Numbered from the stretch's first letter, positions 37,182-50,162 are shown. The stretch: 64,000 bases of DNA from Distichodus sexfasciatus (GCA_032718565.1 JAVGVS010000626.1:62001-126000); one strand, 5' to 3'. Made by a program: numbers and translations. Notes: generated from the letters alone by a model not told the origin.

Positions 37182-37365
37182 TGCAACAGCGAGACGGTGG
37201 TGGGTTCAATTCCCGGGTCGGTCGTGGCTGCCTTCCTGTGTGGAGTTTGTGTGAATTATCTCCAGGTCTTCGCTTTCCTCTTACTGACCAGAAGTGTGCA
37301 GTTAATGTTGATTTGCTACTCTAAACTGCCCATACGTTTGAGTGTAATTGTGTCTGTGTGTGCCA
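37182..37365 (+). mobile_element. SINE of a third family (tRNA-like B box)
   Basis: GTGGGTTCAATTCCCGGGTC B box, GGCTGCCTTCCTGTGTGGAG, TCTAAACTGCCCATACG: a widespread fish SINE body. Its 5' head (GGTGGAACGGTAGTGCAG) has been turned into the palindrome. Confidence 0.7.
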
Positions 37366-37548
37366 CTCAAGTTTGGTTCCTGCCTTGTGCCTGTAGTTCT
37401 GGGAGGGGCTCCGGTACCCACAGTCCCAAATGAATGGCTGACTGGATATTGTAGTGACCACATGGCATCACTGCGTCTGAGCAGCAGGAGTGACCTAACA
37501 CCAGGACACGGGTGTAGAACACAGCCGACCTCTGTCCCGTGTCACTCC

Positions 37549-38003
37549 TGCTTTTAATTCCTGCCATATATGTGTATATGTATTTAATTGATTCTGATGA
37601 TGTTTACAGTAGGAATCAGGGGTGGAAGTAACGAATTAGAAATACTCACGTTACTGTAATTAAGTAGATTTTTTGGGTACTTGTACTTTTATGAGTAGTT
37701 TTTTAAGTGTGTAATTTTACTCGTACTTGAGTACAATTTACACCATGTAATCTACTTCGCTACTTATAAAATCAAAAGTCTCTACTGAGTACGCCCACAA
37801 TTTGAATTAATATTCAAACCTTTCATCTGCATCTTTGCAGCCAATAAGGCTGTGCAATCGCGACCGCGCCAATTAATCCATGACGTAAGCAAAGAATAAA
37901 CTCCGCTGCAGCAGCAGGCACAGGTGTCTGGAGTTACTACACAGTGGAGTACAAAGTAATTTATAGACTGAAGATTTGGAGACAAAGAAGCCAAAATGGA
38001 ACC
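37549..38003. repeat. Local duplication, copy 2 (half hAT element plus left flank)
   Basis: Same flank as copy 1 including GTAGGAAT (37609-37616) and the CAGGGGTGG end at 37617, then breaks off mid-element at about 38003. Confidence 0.9.
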
Positions 38004-38520
38004 TTACTGACAATAAAGGCATTTTAAATAAGGCAAACAGAATGATTCTCGTCTGACTGCACCATTTATGGGCCTGCTCATGAGAGAGCACACACTTGTT
38101 ACATTATGGTGAACATGAAAAATGAAAAGCTAGAGTGATCGTCTTTATGGAGTGCTACAGGGCTCTGTACTGGCACCACTGAGGTTCATCTTCACCTTGT
38201 TAGTCATCGCTCTGTATTCCTGCTGGAGTTAAAAATCACAAAAGATAAGAAGTGATGACAGCTCTGGATTACATGACGCCCTGCTTTTCACCCAAATCCT
38301 GCAGTTATTTACATCGCAGATGTTTCGAAATTTATAGCTTGCTTTTGTTAATTGCACTGCATTTTGCTTAAATAAAATGTAATTTAATTTTTATTTTATT
38401 TATGAATGTTCTTTGTAGTCTGTTTTTACAGCGCAGAGGAGCATTTTACACTCACACACTGCTGCTGTTACTGTATTTCTAAATGTGGAGCTGTGCTGAG
38501 TGTGTGTGTGAGACAGGGGG

Positions 38521-38680
38521 GTGTTTGTGTGTGTTCTAGCATTTAGGGAGTTGTGAGGACCTTCATTTTTTATGGCACTGTGGGGACATTGGAGCAGTCC
38601 CCATGAGGAGAAATGATTTCATAGTGAATGTCCATGTTTTATTTGAGAAACTAAAAGAGGTACTGAGGTTAAGGTTAGTG
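38521..38680 (-). repeat. GGGGAC dispersed element, copy 4, partial
   Basis: Diverged half copy retaining GGGGACATTGGAGCAGTCCCC, TTTGAGAAACTAAAAGAGG and the GGTTAAGGTTAG tract; flanked by TG-rich sequence. Confidence 0.65.
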
Positions 38681-38877
38681 TGTGTGTTTGTGTTAAGTTC
38701 AACAGGGCAGTGCTGATTTCTCAATGGTTCTGAAAGAGTCAGTACTTACCCTTACATCACTCCTGTATTCCAGCATTTCATTACCTCCCTCCATCCCTCC
38801 ATCCCTCCCTGCCTTACTCTCTCTCCCTCCATCCCTCCTTTACTCTCTGAAGGACAGAGGGTTTCCCACATCTCACA

Positions 38878-38891
38878 GTTGCTATGGTAAC
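38878..38891 (+). promoter_or_regulatory. RFX X-box-like motif
   Basis: GTTGCTATGGTAAC, both half sites close to consensus. Confidence 0.4.
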
Positions 38892-39397
38892 ACTGCAGAG
38901 AGAGGGGAAGGGAGGGAGAGGACAAAGCACAGAGGAGAGAGAGAGAGTCAGACAGATAGACTCACACACACACACACTCACAGAGGGAGAACGAGAAAGA
39001 AAGACGGGCACAGAGAGAGTGGGGGAGGGAGGGAGGAAGAGGAAGAGGAGACGCGGAGGATGTAGCATGCTAAAAGCTAACCGCAGTGCTACACGCTGAG
39101 CCTCAATGTTTTCTCTCTCTATAACACACACACACACCATACACTCATCACACACAAGGACACATTCACACCAGCGCACATGCTTACACACCCACACTCT
39201 GAAATATTTATTAGATGTAACAAATGTGGCTGTACGTTTACAAGTTAGACTAGCAAGCAATGTGTGTGTGTGCGTGTGTATGTGTGTGTTTTAATTGTGT
39301 GTATATTCCTCTGAGGCCTCCCGGTGCACCCTGTCACATGAGCAGACGGACAGACGGAGGAGAAGTAGGCGAGGTTAAAAAAGCACAATGTCCAGGT

Positions 39398-42300
39398 TTT
39401 ATTGGTAAAGTGGGTTTAGCGAATGACAGCTCTGACGCTCACACACAGAAGCTTTGGGCATGACCTTCGCCCTCGGATCTGGAATTCCTGCTGCATCAGT
39501 TCAGCTAATCACAGCCCACAACTCCCACAACCCCCCATCCACCCCCCCACCCCACCCCAGCCAGGCACACAGCATCAACTCCAATACACGGGAGCATCAC
39601 TCCTGCACACGCAGAAACAAACAGAACAGGACAAAGCAAGAGAGTGAACGCTGCATCTGCTATCTGCTCATGTTCCTGAGAGTGAGAGAGAAGTGGATGT
39701 GGGGGAGGGGGGCCGGGAAAAAGAAGGGGGGGAATGGGAGTGACCATGACAAAGAGAAATGCAGACACTTCCATAACCTTCTGTCTTTTTTTGAATACTG
39801 AACAAGGATTATTCACATTGACAGTCAAAAAATAGAGAATATTTACATCTGTAGATTATATACATGGCAACACAAAGATGAATGAAGAGACCACCAGCCC
39901 GGACCAGAGCAGGAAAGAGACAGAGCATGTGTGTGTGTGTGAGACAGAGAGAGAGATGAAGAGAGAGAGGGGAGGAGGAGTGGAAGAGGGATGGAGTAGC
40001 TGTGATGTCTGATTCTCCTTCAGTGTGCAGTTTGACCGTCTTTCATCTGTGATCTTAGACCTGCCTCCTCAGCCCTGTGTGTATCTGACGGGCGGCTGGA
40101 CGAGGCTCGGGGCAGCAGTTGGATCAGACACTCTGGGGAGGAGGAGGAGGAGAAGGAGGAGGAACACAACCACAACCAGCTCAGTTTGTTTCAGTTCCAC
40201 TTAGTCACTCAAAGTTCATTTTCACGAACACCCACACAGCCTTAAACAAGTCTCACACACATAATCACACACACATATTCACACACTCACTCAGGTTGTG
40301 TTTTGGTGTTCTAGTGGACAATAAAGCCCAGACCCTTGTCCCTCATCATGACCGTGTTTGTGATGTTGGTGCAACGTTCAGCTTCATCTTTATCTTTCTG
40401 ATGCTGCTCAGACGCACCGACATGCCAGTGCTGGAAAAGTGGTCTCCTAGCAACAACCTAGCAACGAGCTAAGTGACAGAGGTACACCTCCACCAACACG
40501 GACGCTGTGCACCACAGACAAGCTCACATGCAGCAGCACCGTCTCCACCTCCACCTTCATCTCCTACCGCCTGAAACACTGGCAATGAAATTTTAATCTG
40601 CCTCTAATTTACATGTGGTGCATCACAGGACTGAGAGTGGAGTTAAACTGCAAGATGGAGCGTGAACTCAACCCTGAAAACTCCACCTGACTGGGGATCA
40701 ACACAGCCACATCATGCGTTAATCACTCCTGCTAACACCAGCTACTCCAGCAGCAAAAAGACTCAACATGGAGGATCAGAAACGCTGTGAGGTTCTCGGG
40801 TGTTACTGCCTGTCTCTGACCCACACAGCTATGGTCAGGCCAGATGTGGTGAACGTCTCTGAACGAGTCTCATCTGCTGCTTTTTAATCTGTGACTTTTT
40901 CAGAAGCACAAATGTCAAAATTTAAATGACAGCAGCATCACTCCTCCAGATGAGACAGATAATGAAATCATATCATTTACTTAGAAATAAATTCATATTA
41001 ATTAATGTTCTCTTTAATATGAATAATGAGGAACATGTTCCATGGCACTCAAATAGAAAAATATCCACATCCAATACCCATCAGAATGTTCACCTTCCCC
41101 AATCAACCCCAAACTCATAGTTCCAATTTTAAACCAGAACCAGAACAAGAACCAGAGGTTCTTATATCTGTTCTGATTATTTTATCTGATTTAATCACCT
41201 ACTAAATCATTCCATTAAATATTCACTGCTTAGTGGTTGTCTTTCTTTAAAAAAAAAATCCCACATCAGTATCAGCAGTTTAGCTCAAAGTTTCAGTGCT
41301 TCTGCACCAACAACGTTCCCTCAGAGTTCCAGCATTGTTACAGCATCTCCTAGTCACATGACACAGTCATCTACTGCCCCCTTTCCAACTCACCATGCTG
41401 CTGCTGCTTAAAGTACTTCTGATGTTAATTACATTTTAGAAATCATTAATTTTGTCAGACATCACTCCCCGGTTTTTGTGACGGCCAACATCCGAGTCAG
41501 CACCAAAAACCAACCAGTGAAGAGGAGCAGCTGCAGTGAGGTGTAGACTCTTACTGTCCTGCAACAGACAAAATCCACCCATCTGCCATTAGAACACCAT
41601 CAAACACACACACACACATACACCACAGCAGCTCCACCCACGTTAGCCCCCAGCTCACTGAGGAGAGCACACGCATCAGAGAGACAGGACAGATCCAGAA
41701 ATAGTGACACCTAAATCACAATACCCCACATACACACACACACACACACACACATCCACCATCCTCCCCATCCCCGAGACACAGGGGTAATGTGTATATG
41801 GGGATGTGTTTGGGGGCTGTGTGTGGAGAAGATTGTGGTCTGGAGTTCTGCTGATGATGAACTGATCCTCATTTGTGCATTAGAATTCTGCAGCTTGGCA
41901 CTCAGAACAGAGATGAACGCGTCTTCCATAAAACACTTCCAAGAGTTTACTTCAGGTCTCATATTCGACTCAACCACACACACTCTCCACCTGCGAGGCA
42001 GTGAGATCGGCAACATCATCCTCGGGTGGTGTGTGTGTGTAGAGGTTTGTGAGCGTTTTCCACCAGTCTGGATGGGGTCCGTCTGTGGCAAACCAACACG
42101 TAGGGGATTACGCTACTTGGATATAGACTATATTTTTATACACAGATACAACTTTGTAGAAACTGCAAAAAAGACTCAGTGGCGCGTGTCTGCAGCACAG
42201 CGCCGAGTCCAGTGTGTCTGTACAAACATCGTCCACGCGGCTCGGTCACTCCTCCCGACCTGCTGGGGACAAAGTTCCTTCAATGTCACACCTCCACTGG

Positions 42301-42410
42301 CATGCCAACCAACTACTGCACTCTTTGTGTATGTGTGTGTGCGTGTATGTGTGTGTGTGTGTGTGTTCGAGCATTTGTGTTGGTGTGTGTGTGTACATGT
42401 GCATGTGTGT
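39398..42410 (-). other. Probable long 3' UTR of lrrc4b, possible poly(A) signal at 39398-39403
   Basis: About 3 kb downstream of the stop has no recognisable gene on either strand and, unlike its surroundings, no SINE or hAT copy that I recognise. On the minus strand AATAAA occurs at 39398-39403, followed by a T-rich stretch. Just after the stop the transcript would carry CA-rich repeats (42329-42410). A long plus-strand frame through 41790-42503 is antisense to this region and has no family features. Extent is inferred. Confidence 0.35.
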
Positions 42411-45150
42411 TCAGATCTGCGTCTCCTGCACGCTCTCCTTGGAGCCATTGGAGAGCAGCAGGGGCTCGGTCTGCGTATTGGGGGTGTGGCTAAGGCTCTT
42501 TAGTGTTCCATGGAAGGCCATGGCCATGGGGATGGGGATGGGCAGGGGCGGAGAGGTGGAGCCCGGGTTGGAGGCGTCGCCGGTAGAGACCGTCACGTTC
42601 ATGGTTGGAGCTTGTTTTTTGGAGGAAGGGCTGGTCTTGTTGTTTAGCAAGCTGCCGGTCTGCCCCGCCCCCATGCCAAGACCCAGAACGTTGTTATTGA
42701 AGTGGTGCGTCTTGTAGTAGTGGTTGACGTGCTCGGCACGCCCAATGTTGGGCAGCGTGACGATCTCTGGGTCATGGATGCGTAAGCTCTGGCTGGCACT
42801 GCCTGTACCCGCTCCTGAGTGGACGGTGGAGCCGCCCGCAATGCCACTGGCTCCACCCGCAGGGCCCATCTCGTCCTCCACATTGATGATCTCAATGGCA
42901 CGTGCTGGGCCATGGTGCTTGTGCAGCTGGTGCTGCTTTCTCAGCTTGTAGAAGACCACCAGCATGACAGCTGCCATAAAGGTGATGGCCACAAAGCAGC
43001 CAATGATGATCTTGGTGGTCTTCATCACATCCTCCAGGCCAGACAGGTTGGCCACGTCAGTGATGGAAACAGTGAAGGGGTGCTCAGGAGCACGGGTGGC
43101 ATGAGGTGATGCAGAGGACAGAGCTGTTCTCGAAGGCCCTGGTGATGCAGATGCGGCTGTTGGTCCAGGAAAGCTGATGAATGTCTCGTTGACAAACTGA
43201 CGTGCTGAACCTCGCTCCTGCTCTGTCTCCACAGTTTCCACCGTCACTGTGGTGAAGTAGCTATATCCGTTACCTGGGTCGGAGGCAGAGACATTGAGGA
43301 CAGCTGTTGCTGTAGTGTTGCCGGCGGAGTTCATTACCATGCAGGTGTACGGCCCGGTGTCCTGCATTGTCACATTGGTGAAGTTCAAGGTTCCATCATG
43401 CAGCACAGAGATGCGAACCTTGTAGGCGCCGTGGGTCATCAGGGTTCCGTTAGGGGTCAGCCAGTTGACAGAGGTCATGGAAGTGCCAGTGCGGCATTTC
43501 AGCTCTGCCGCCATGCCCTCCGTCACATTCAGGTCAGTGGGTGGTTCAACAATCACAGGTGCATAGCAAGTGAAGTCTCTCTGGTCAAGGTCACCAATGT
43601 AACGCCCTTTGGTGGCAGGTGGTGCATGGCAGCGAGCACAGCAGGTGGAGTTATCAGGGACGGTCTCCTTCAGCCACCAGCTAAGCCACAACACGTCACA
43701 GTTGCAGACCCAGGGATTGTGGTTCAGGTGCACCCTCTCAAGTTGCTGCAGAGGTGTGAACAGGTCATGGGGCAGCGAGTGCAAGGAGTTGTGGGAAAGA
43801 TTAAGCTCCTCCAGGTTCTTCAGGTCATCGAAGGCATTGCGCTCAATCAGGGAGATTCGGGAATGCATCAGCCACAGTTTGCGTAATGACACGAGCCCCT
43901 GGAAAGAGCCAGGCCGAACCACACCCAACTGGTTGCCAGAGAGCTCCAGTTCCTCCAGACGCAGCAGTGGCGTCAGGTTGGGCACATCCTTCAGCCCGCA
44001 CATTCCCAAGTTGAGAAAGCGCAGGTTGACCAGGCCCTCAAATGCTGCCTCAGAGATGAAACTCAGCTTACGCAGCTCTCCCAAGTCCAGCCGTCGTAGA
44101 GAGGGGACACGATGGAAGGCGTATGCTGGGAGCGTCTCGATAGGGTTGTTCCGCAGCCAGAGCTCCCGCAGCTTGCTGAGGTACTCAAAGGCCTGCGATG
44201 GCACCAGCGGCAGGCGGTTGTCGAACAGCTCGAGCGTGATCAGATTGGGCAGCCCGTTAAAGGCTCCGACCTCAATCTGACGGATGTGATTTTTAGACAA
44301 CTGCAAAATCTCCAGGTGACTCAGGTGCTTAAAGGTGTCAGACTTAATCACCTGCAAAGAAGCAGAAGAAAAGGAAGGAGACAGTATTACCACAATATTT
44401 ATGTTTGTATTTAGACAATGCACATTAACTGAGACAGAGGTAAAAATGCAACTGTTAGTTCATTATGAAATGAGTAGTTTGCTTTTTGAATGGCTATTGG
44501 AGATGGCGGTGAGAGGGTGCTGTTTTTGGTAAAAACATTTGTCTGCTGATCATCAGACAGGAGGTTTGAATTCCACCTTTGGGCCCCTGGGCAAGACCCT
44601 TAATTCTAAGTTGTCCATGGGAAAATAGGCCTCATTCACCAACGATTCTTAAGCATTCTTTATTGCACGCTTGTTTAGCATTAGCTAGTTGTATATTATT
44701 ATGCTGTTTAAAAGTCTTATCTTTCATAAAGAACATAAAAATAAAAAATACTGATGAATGAGGCCTCCTGTCCCTGAAAATAGGAAATGGAAGTCATGGC
44801 GACACATGCAGGCCTCTATTTTTGTCTGTTGTGCCTTGTAATTGTTCAGCATCTTGTCTTTTGTGTTAATCTGGATGCTGCTTTACCTGTATGGAGTTCT
44901 CCTGCAGGTTGAGGTATCGCGTGTTGACTGAGATGCTCTGTGGAACTTCATCTAAGCCCTTCCTGGTGCAAATCACTCGACTTGCCTGATTGGAGCAGCT
45001 ACAGGGTGCCGGGCAGGGGGGTGTGGCCTCAGCTAACCGGAGTCCACTAAAATGTGGCCACAGCAGCAGCTGGAGCAGCCACAGGAGGGGGTGGGGGCTG
45101 GAGAGGCCTGTCACCATGGCAGCCCACATGGCAGATGAGTCATGACCCAC
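42411..45150 (-). CDS. lrrc4b: Leucine-rich repeat-containing protein 4B (netrin-G ligand 3 type)
   Basis: Two coding exons: 44887-45150 (88 codons) and 42411-44351 (646 codons plus stop), joined in phase 0; 734 aa. The first exon gives a hydrophobic signal peptide, the cysteine-rich LRR N-cap (CPAPCSCSN) and the first repeat. The second carries about eight further LRRs, the LRR C-cap (NPWVCNCDVLWLSWWLK), a C2-type Ig domain at about 370-430, a threonine/serine-rich stalk, a transmembrane helix at about 530-555 (IIIGCFVAITFMAAVMLVVF) and a cytoplasmic tail ending in ETQI, a PDZ ligand for PSD-95. Tail motifs KLRKQHQLHKHHGP and EIINVEDE match LRRC4B rather than LRRC4 or LRRC4C. The family are postsynaptic organisers; LRRC4B binds the receptor phosphatases LAR, PTPdelta and PTPsigma. 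The start codon is the first in-frame ATG; a second ATG lies seven codons on. The 534-bp intron carries a SINE-B remnant. Confidence 0.95.
44530..44625 (+). mobile_element. SINE-B fragment in the lrrc4b intron
   Basis: TCTGCTGATCATCAGACAGGAGGTTTGAATTCC and GCCCCTGGGCAAGACCCTTAA follow the SINE-B order. Confidence 0.55.
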
Positions 45151-45370
45151 CCACTTCCAAAAAAGTTGACTTGTCAGCAGCAGCAGAGCAGCAGCGCTTC
45201 CAGACCCGTCTACTGATCCTCAAACGTTCATGTCGAGAGATGGTGTGACGGCAGGGCAATCGGAGTGCAAGATTGTGTTCTTCACCCAGCCCGGACAGCG
45301 AGGTCACGTCTCAAACCGTCTGCGAGACGCTTATAGCACAACAACACAACCATCAGCAAGTCTGTGTCCC

Positions 45371-45374
<4 letters not shown>

Positions 45375-45422
<48 letters not shown>

Positions 45423-45436
45423 GAGAGAGAGAAAAG
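45375..45436 (+). repeat. GA microsatellite upstream of lrrc4b
   Basis: About 60 bp GA run with two substitutions, 225 bp upstream of the start codon, in the 5' UTR or first intron. Confidence 0.95.
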
Positions 45437-46184
45437 AGAGCAGAGAGCACACATGCATCAGGTCAGATTTCTACGAGCTGGGCTTGTGATGGTCAGCTAA
45501 GGTAACAGGTCACATTGCTGTAAGGACAAATCTCAGCAAAAATCATCTCATCTCTGCATCACTAGAGACACATCTGCCGCTTGAACCTCTGCAGGAAACC
45601 CCCACCTGAGACCCCAAACCATGCAGGTGAAAGCAGTAAGGACGCTGTCTCTCCAGCTAAGGTAAAGACACTCTGACACACATAAACACACGCACAGTTG
45701 TAAATACTGCATCATCACAATCAGTTTCCACATTTCTGCTGCTTATAAGGCCCCCTAAATAACTATAAAAAAGAGAAAGCAGGGCTGAGTGTGGATGCTC
45801 TAAACATACTGCAGCTCCACTACTGCCTCCAGTTGTCTGTGTTTATGAATCTGACTTTGACTTACTTATCAAAACATGACTATATTTTGTTGCTTATTTG
45901 GTCAAGGTACTTTTTATTACAGCAAAATAATTTTAGGTTTAAACTGCCTTTTGTTATTATGGTGAGCATATTAAATGACTACACTACTACCTTGGTAGAG
46001 ACTCTGATTATATTCTGTGTTTCTAGGAAAACAGCCCAAACTCTATGCCTAAGCTGTTAAAATCTACTCCTCAGACTCCTTCAGTTTACTTTTCCAATGT
46101 CCAGGCTGAACGTACACACCCACCTGCTGATCACATACATAAATAAATAAAGAAAGAAAGAAAAAATAAAAAATAAAAGAAAGT

Positions 46185-46419
46185 GGGGCAGTTGGTGGTG
46201 TAACGGTAGGGTGTTCGCCCCGTGATCAGAAAGTCGCAAGTTCAAATCCAGGGCCAGTAAAGTTACCACTGAGGTACTCATGAGCAAGGTACCGTCCCCA
46301 AGCACTGCTCCCCGGGCACTTGTTAACTGCCCACTGCTCCTTCATGGATGGGTTAAATGCAGAGGTCACATTTCATTGTGGGGCACGCTGTGCTGTGGTA
46401 TGTTCACAATGGCAAATAA
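46185..46419 (+). mobile_element. SINE-A copy, full length
   Basis: GGGGCAGTTGGTGGTGTAACGG (A box), AAGTTCAAATCC (B box), conserved body and CAAATAAAAAAA tail; preceded by an AAAG/AAAT-rich run. Confidence 0.88.
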
Positions 46420-48819
46420 AAAAAAAAAAATACATTCCACTTAGACACATTACATACACACAGCGTTATAAAACTTAAACACTCAAAATATCAGAAAAAT
46501 GTTGGTCTTTGAAAATATGTTTTTTTTCACTATAGGGATCACTGTTCTAATTCCCTAATGTTTAGTTACTTGAATCCAAAATCTGTTTAATTAATGCAAA
46601 TCTGACAAAAAGTCTAAGTTAATGAAGTTCATGAAAGTTCATTAAGTGCCCACCCCAAACCTTGACTCCAACCCCAACCCTAATCCTAATTATGCAGAGA
46701 TTCTGCAGCACCATGAGCTCAAACCTCTATGATCATAATCTATGAAGAAGATACTCTTACACATACATTACTGAATTTGAATTTAATCATTCCTCAGCAC
46801 TTACACAATAATTCATCTTTATAGCTTTGTCTGCATACAACTACATCTAAATAACGTTGTGATATAGAGCTAAACATTCTTATTTGAAATGTCTGTTCCC
46901 TGACCCCTCATCTGTCTCTCAGCACCACCATCAGCTCCTGAGATTTTGTTCCAGCACAGCTAAAGCATCTTCCTGAAGTGCTGAACTCACACCAAACTAA
47001 CAATTGTTGAGTTCATTTTAAAGAGAAAATATTTTCTTTACATTTTCAGTTAATTACTCAGTACTACCATCACTGTGGACTTTACATGAACCAAACCTGT
47101 CAGATACAATTTTACTTACAACATTTAGGTGCTTAACCGATTTCACTGAAATTTTCTTTAAAATAATTTTGTATGAAATGTATCTGATTTCATCTGAACT
47201 TTTAAAATGATAATCTTAAATTCAATTCGGGTTAACTTAAATTTATATTTTCACTTCAAAGTATCCAGTGAGAAACGTCACCTGTATATTTCACTAACCT
47301 GAATATTTTAACTGGGTTCATATCCAAATTGAAATTCCCCACTGAAGTAACCCAAATATTTTCTTTCAAGTTTTAACTTGTATGTTGCAATGTAGATGTA
47401 TAATCTGTGATGTGAAAAACTGGTTTGAAACCCAATAACTCAGTGTCCTGGAGATGTGAGCCACAGTGTGCATAGATCTCTCTTATTAGACTGCACATAG
47501 AGAATTAACACAAACTTACATTTCTAATGAAATCTGTTGCAGAGGATTTCAACAGTTAATAGATAAGTCTTTTAACAGTGAGTTTTATAGAACTAATGTG
47601 GTTAAATTAGTGTCACGTCTATAATGTATGTATTATGCTATTCTCCTTACAGGCAAAATAAGGCCAAATGAAGCTATTCTGGCACTATAAGCAACATCAA
47701 CTTTCAGTCCTTTTCTAGTTTAGATATCTAGCTTGTCATCTGCGTAATATGTGGCTGTGTTGCAGCTGCAAAATCCAGAGGCGGTCACCCCAAGCTCCTT
47801 GCCATGTCTCCTCACCACCACATGAAGGGTCTCGGTCATGAACATAGAGTCTAATCAACACAGGATTGCTTCTGATTGAAGCTCCTAGTCTTACAAGCTC
47901 ACAGAAACGGAAACGCACTGAAATGTTCAGTTCATTAGTAACAATGACCTTTGTGAGAAGGTTTAGCTGTTTTACACGTCTATACATGTTGTCTGCTGAT
48001 CTGAACATTTCACCCACTGCTGCTCCTTTAAACGCCATGCAGAACACCAGGTGAAGACTCCACACTGTCAGTCACATGACATCACTCTGGTCAGTTCCAC
48101 GCTCGAACAACAGAAAAGATGATGTAGTGAAGACTCTCAATTTTATTATTGTGTTTTACAGCAAACTGGACAATCCATCATATAGTGGGCCAAAGATTCT
48201 AATGTGAAATTTCTCCATTTTTCTTGTTGCGTCTTGTTAGACAAGGTTTGCATAATGGAGAAACTGAAGCTGAGACTGAAAGCATGAACAGACACTGAGA
48301 AACCAAGTTTAAACTGGTTTGTTTGTTTTTGAAGTGAATAGTGAAGAGCTGATTGTGTGAATACATCTTTACTTCACTGCCATGACACAAATAGTGATTT
48401 CCATACCAAAGGAGCTACAGCGATGTAAACTAAATCTTCTGCTAATTAACAGGATCTTTATATTAAACAGTGGAAATGCTTATTCTTTCAGGCTTGCTTA
48501 AGGGGTTAAATCTCACCACCGGCCTGTGACTAATGCATCTACAGCGTTTGGCCGCCATCTTTATACAGATATATCCAAACGGAGAGCCAAGATGCCTCAC
48601 ACCCACAAACACACACAACACACTGACTGGAGAAAAAAATCAGGGTGTTGGGGGGTCAGAGGTCATGTTAAAATCATGCTAACAAGGCGTAATGGCAGTG
48701 TTCACATGGCAACTGGATTTGAAGGTGATGAGCTAACGCTCAACATCTGGTTAACAACCAGATGACTTTAGCATGCAGATGCTGTTGTCCGAATGCTAAC
48801 TCCCCCTCACGCGGTGTAG

Positions 48820-48853
<34 letters not shown>

Positions 48854-48868
48854 CACACACGCACACAC

Positions 48869-48914
<46 letters not shown>

Positions 48915-48930
48915 AAACATGGCCCTGCAC
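46420..48930. other. Intergenic or lrrc4b first-intron sequence without recognised features
   Basis: AT-rich, apparently single-copy DNA. No coding or repeat signature could be supported on either strand; if the CpG island is the promoter this lies in the first intron. Confidence 0.4.
48822..48912 (+). repeat. CT/CA compound microsatellite
   Basis: CT run followed directly by CA runs at the edge of the CpG island; further arrays at 49404-49464 (CA), 49915-49960 (CT) and 50101-50163 (CA). Confidence 0.95.
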
Positions 48931-49911
48931 CTCCACTTTCCCCACGTTTCCTCCTTCTTGTGTCACGTTCGCCGGTTTCTCTCCCGGTTTTTCCCGCGGT
49001 TGCTCGATAACGCGGCGCTGACATGGCGGCTCGCGCCATATTCGCTCTTCCCGCGCGCGCGGTATAAACAGCGCCGTTAGTCAGCGCGCGAGCAGGGTTT
49101 TTCGCGGGCCAGGCGCGTCTCCATGGCGACGGCGGTTCGGTTCGGTTGGGGCGCATGGCGGCGCTGCGGAGCACCGATACCAAGCGGCCCGATACATAAC
49201 ACATCCATATATAATAATAATCATAAAAATAATAACCACAATACACGAGCCAATCAAACAAAAACGATTAATTAATTAACGACCTATAACGGGAAAATAC
49301 AACAGAAAAACAAAACGGTCTCGGTGTGCGTGTGTGTGTGAGGGATGCGCACGCCGAGCGTTTATGTGGAGATGATGCAGAATGCGCCCATTGTGCGCGG
49401 GCCTCACACACACACACACACACGCACACACACACACACACACGCGCACACACACACACACACACCACTGCAAGGCTCTTTAACAGCATACAGATGGTAT
49501 TGTAAATGCAGCAGAGCTAATGAATCCGGCGTGTTTGCTTTACCGGAGACCCGGAGCCGCGCGCGCCGATCCTTCTCACGTCCGACGGTGAAACGGCGCG
49601 TCGAGCATCACGTGAAAATATAACGACTAGATGAGAAAAAAGAGCGGCTCACGCGCTGCGTCTCTTCCACAAGCGCCGTGACGTCCAGATTCCCGGTTGC
49701 GCGTCTCCTCGCGCTGCGCTATGAGCGCGTGAAAAACGTCGTTATATATACAGAAACCGAGCAGCGCGCGACGTTATAGCCCGCGCACGCACACATACAC
49801 ACACACACCGTCCCCGTTACCGAGCGCACGGTTTGGGGTTTGGTTTTTTTCATCAGACGCCGGTTCGTACCTTTTTTCCTCCCTCCGTCTGATCGCGGCG
49901 GAATCTCACCG

Positions 49912-49966
<55 letters not shown>

Positions 49967-50095
49967 CTCTCTCTCTCTCCCGTTTTCCTCGTTAACCCTC
50001 AGCTCCGTGGCTCGGTGTGCGCGCGAGCTGCTGTTCTCCGGGATGCGCGCGAGTGAGAAGCGTACGCAAAATCCGTAACGCTGGAGAGAGCGCAG
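48930..50095 (-). promoter_or_regulatory. CpG island, probable lrrc4b promoter
   Basis: The only strongly CpG-rich stretch in the window (runs such as CCCGCGCGCGCGG at 49051, CCGCGCGCGCC at 49557, many CGCG). It also holds two ATGGCGGC motifs (YY1-like) and is broken by CT and CA repeats. It lies 3.8 kb upstream of the lrrc4b start codon, as expected for a non-coding first exon. No first exon or start site could be placed. It could instead serve an unseen transcript on the plus strand. Confidence 0.6.

Positions 50096-50162
<67 letters not shown>

Larger units (their letters stand above)
38010..39390. other. Intergenic, mybpc2 to lrrc4b
   Basis: Contains the element copy 4, an X-box-like motif and CT/GA and CA runs at 38780-39290; no gene signature. 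Confidence 0.4.

Noticed and set aside
41790..42503. 237-codon plus-strand frame
   Set aside because: Antisense to the lrrc4b 3' region and stop; composition dominated by TG-repeat-encoded Val/Cys; no domain.
43398..44280. Plus-strand frames of 160-220 codons
   Set aside because: Shadow frames opposite the lrrc4b LRR exon.
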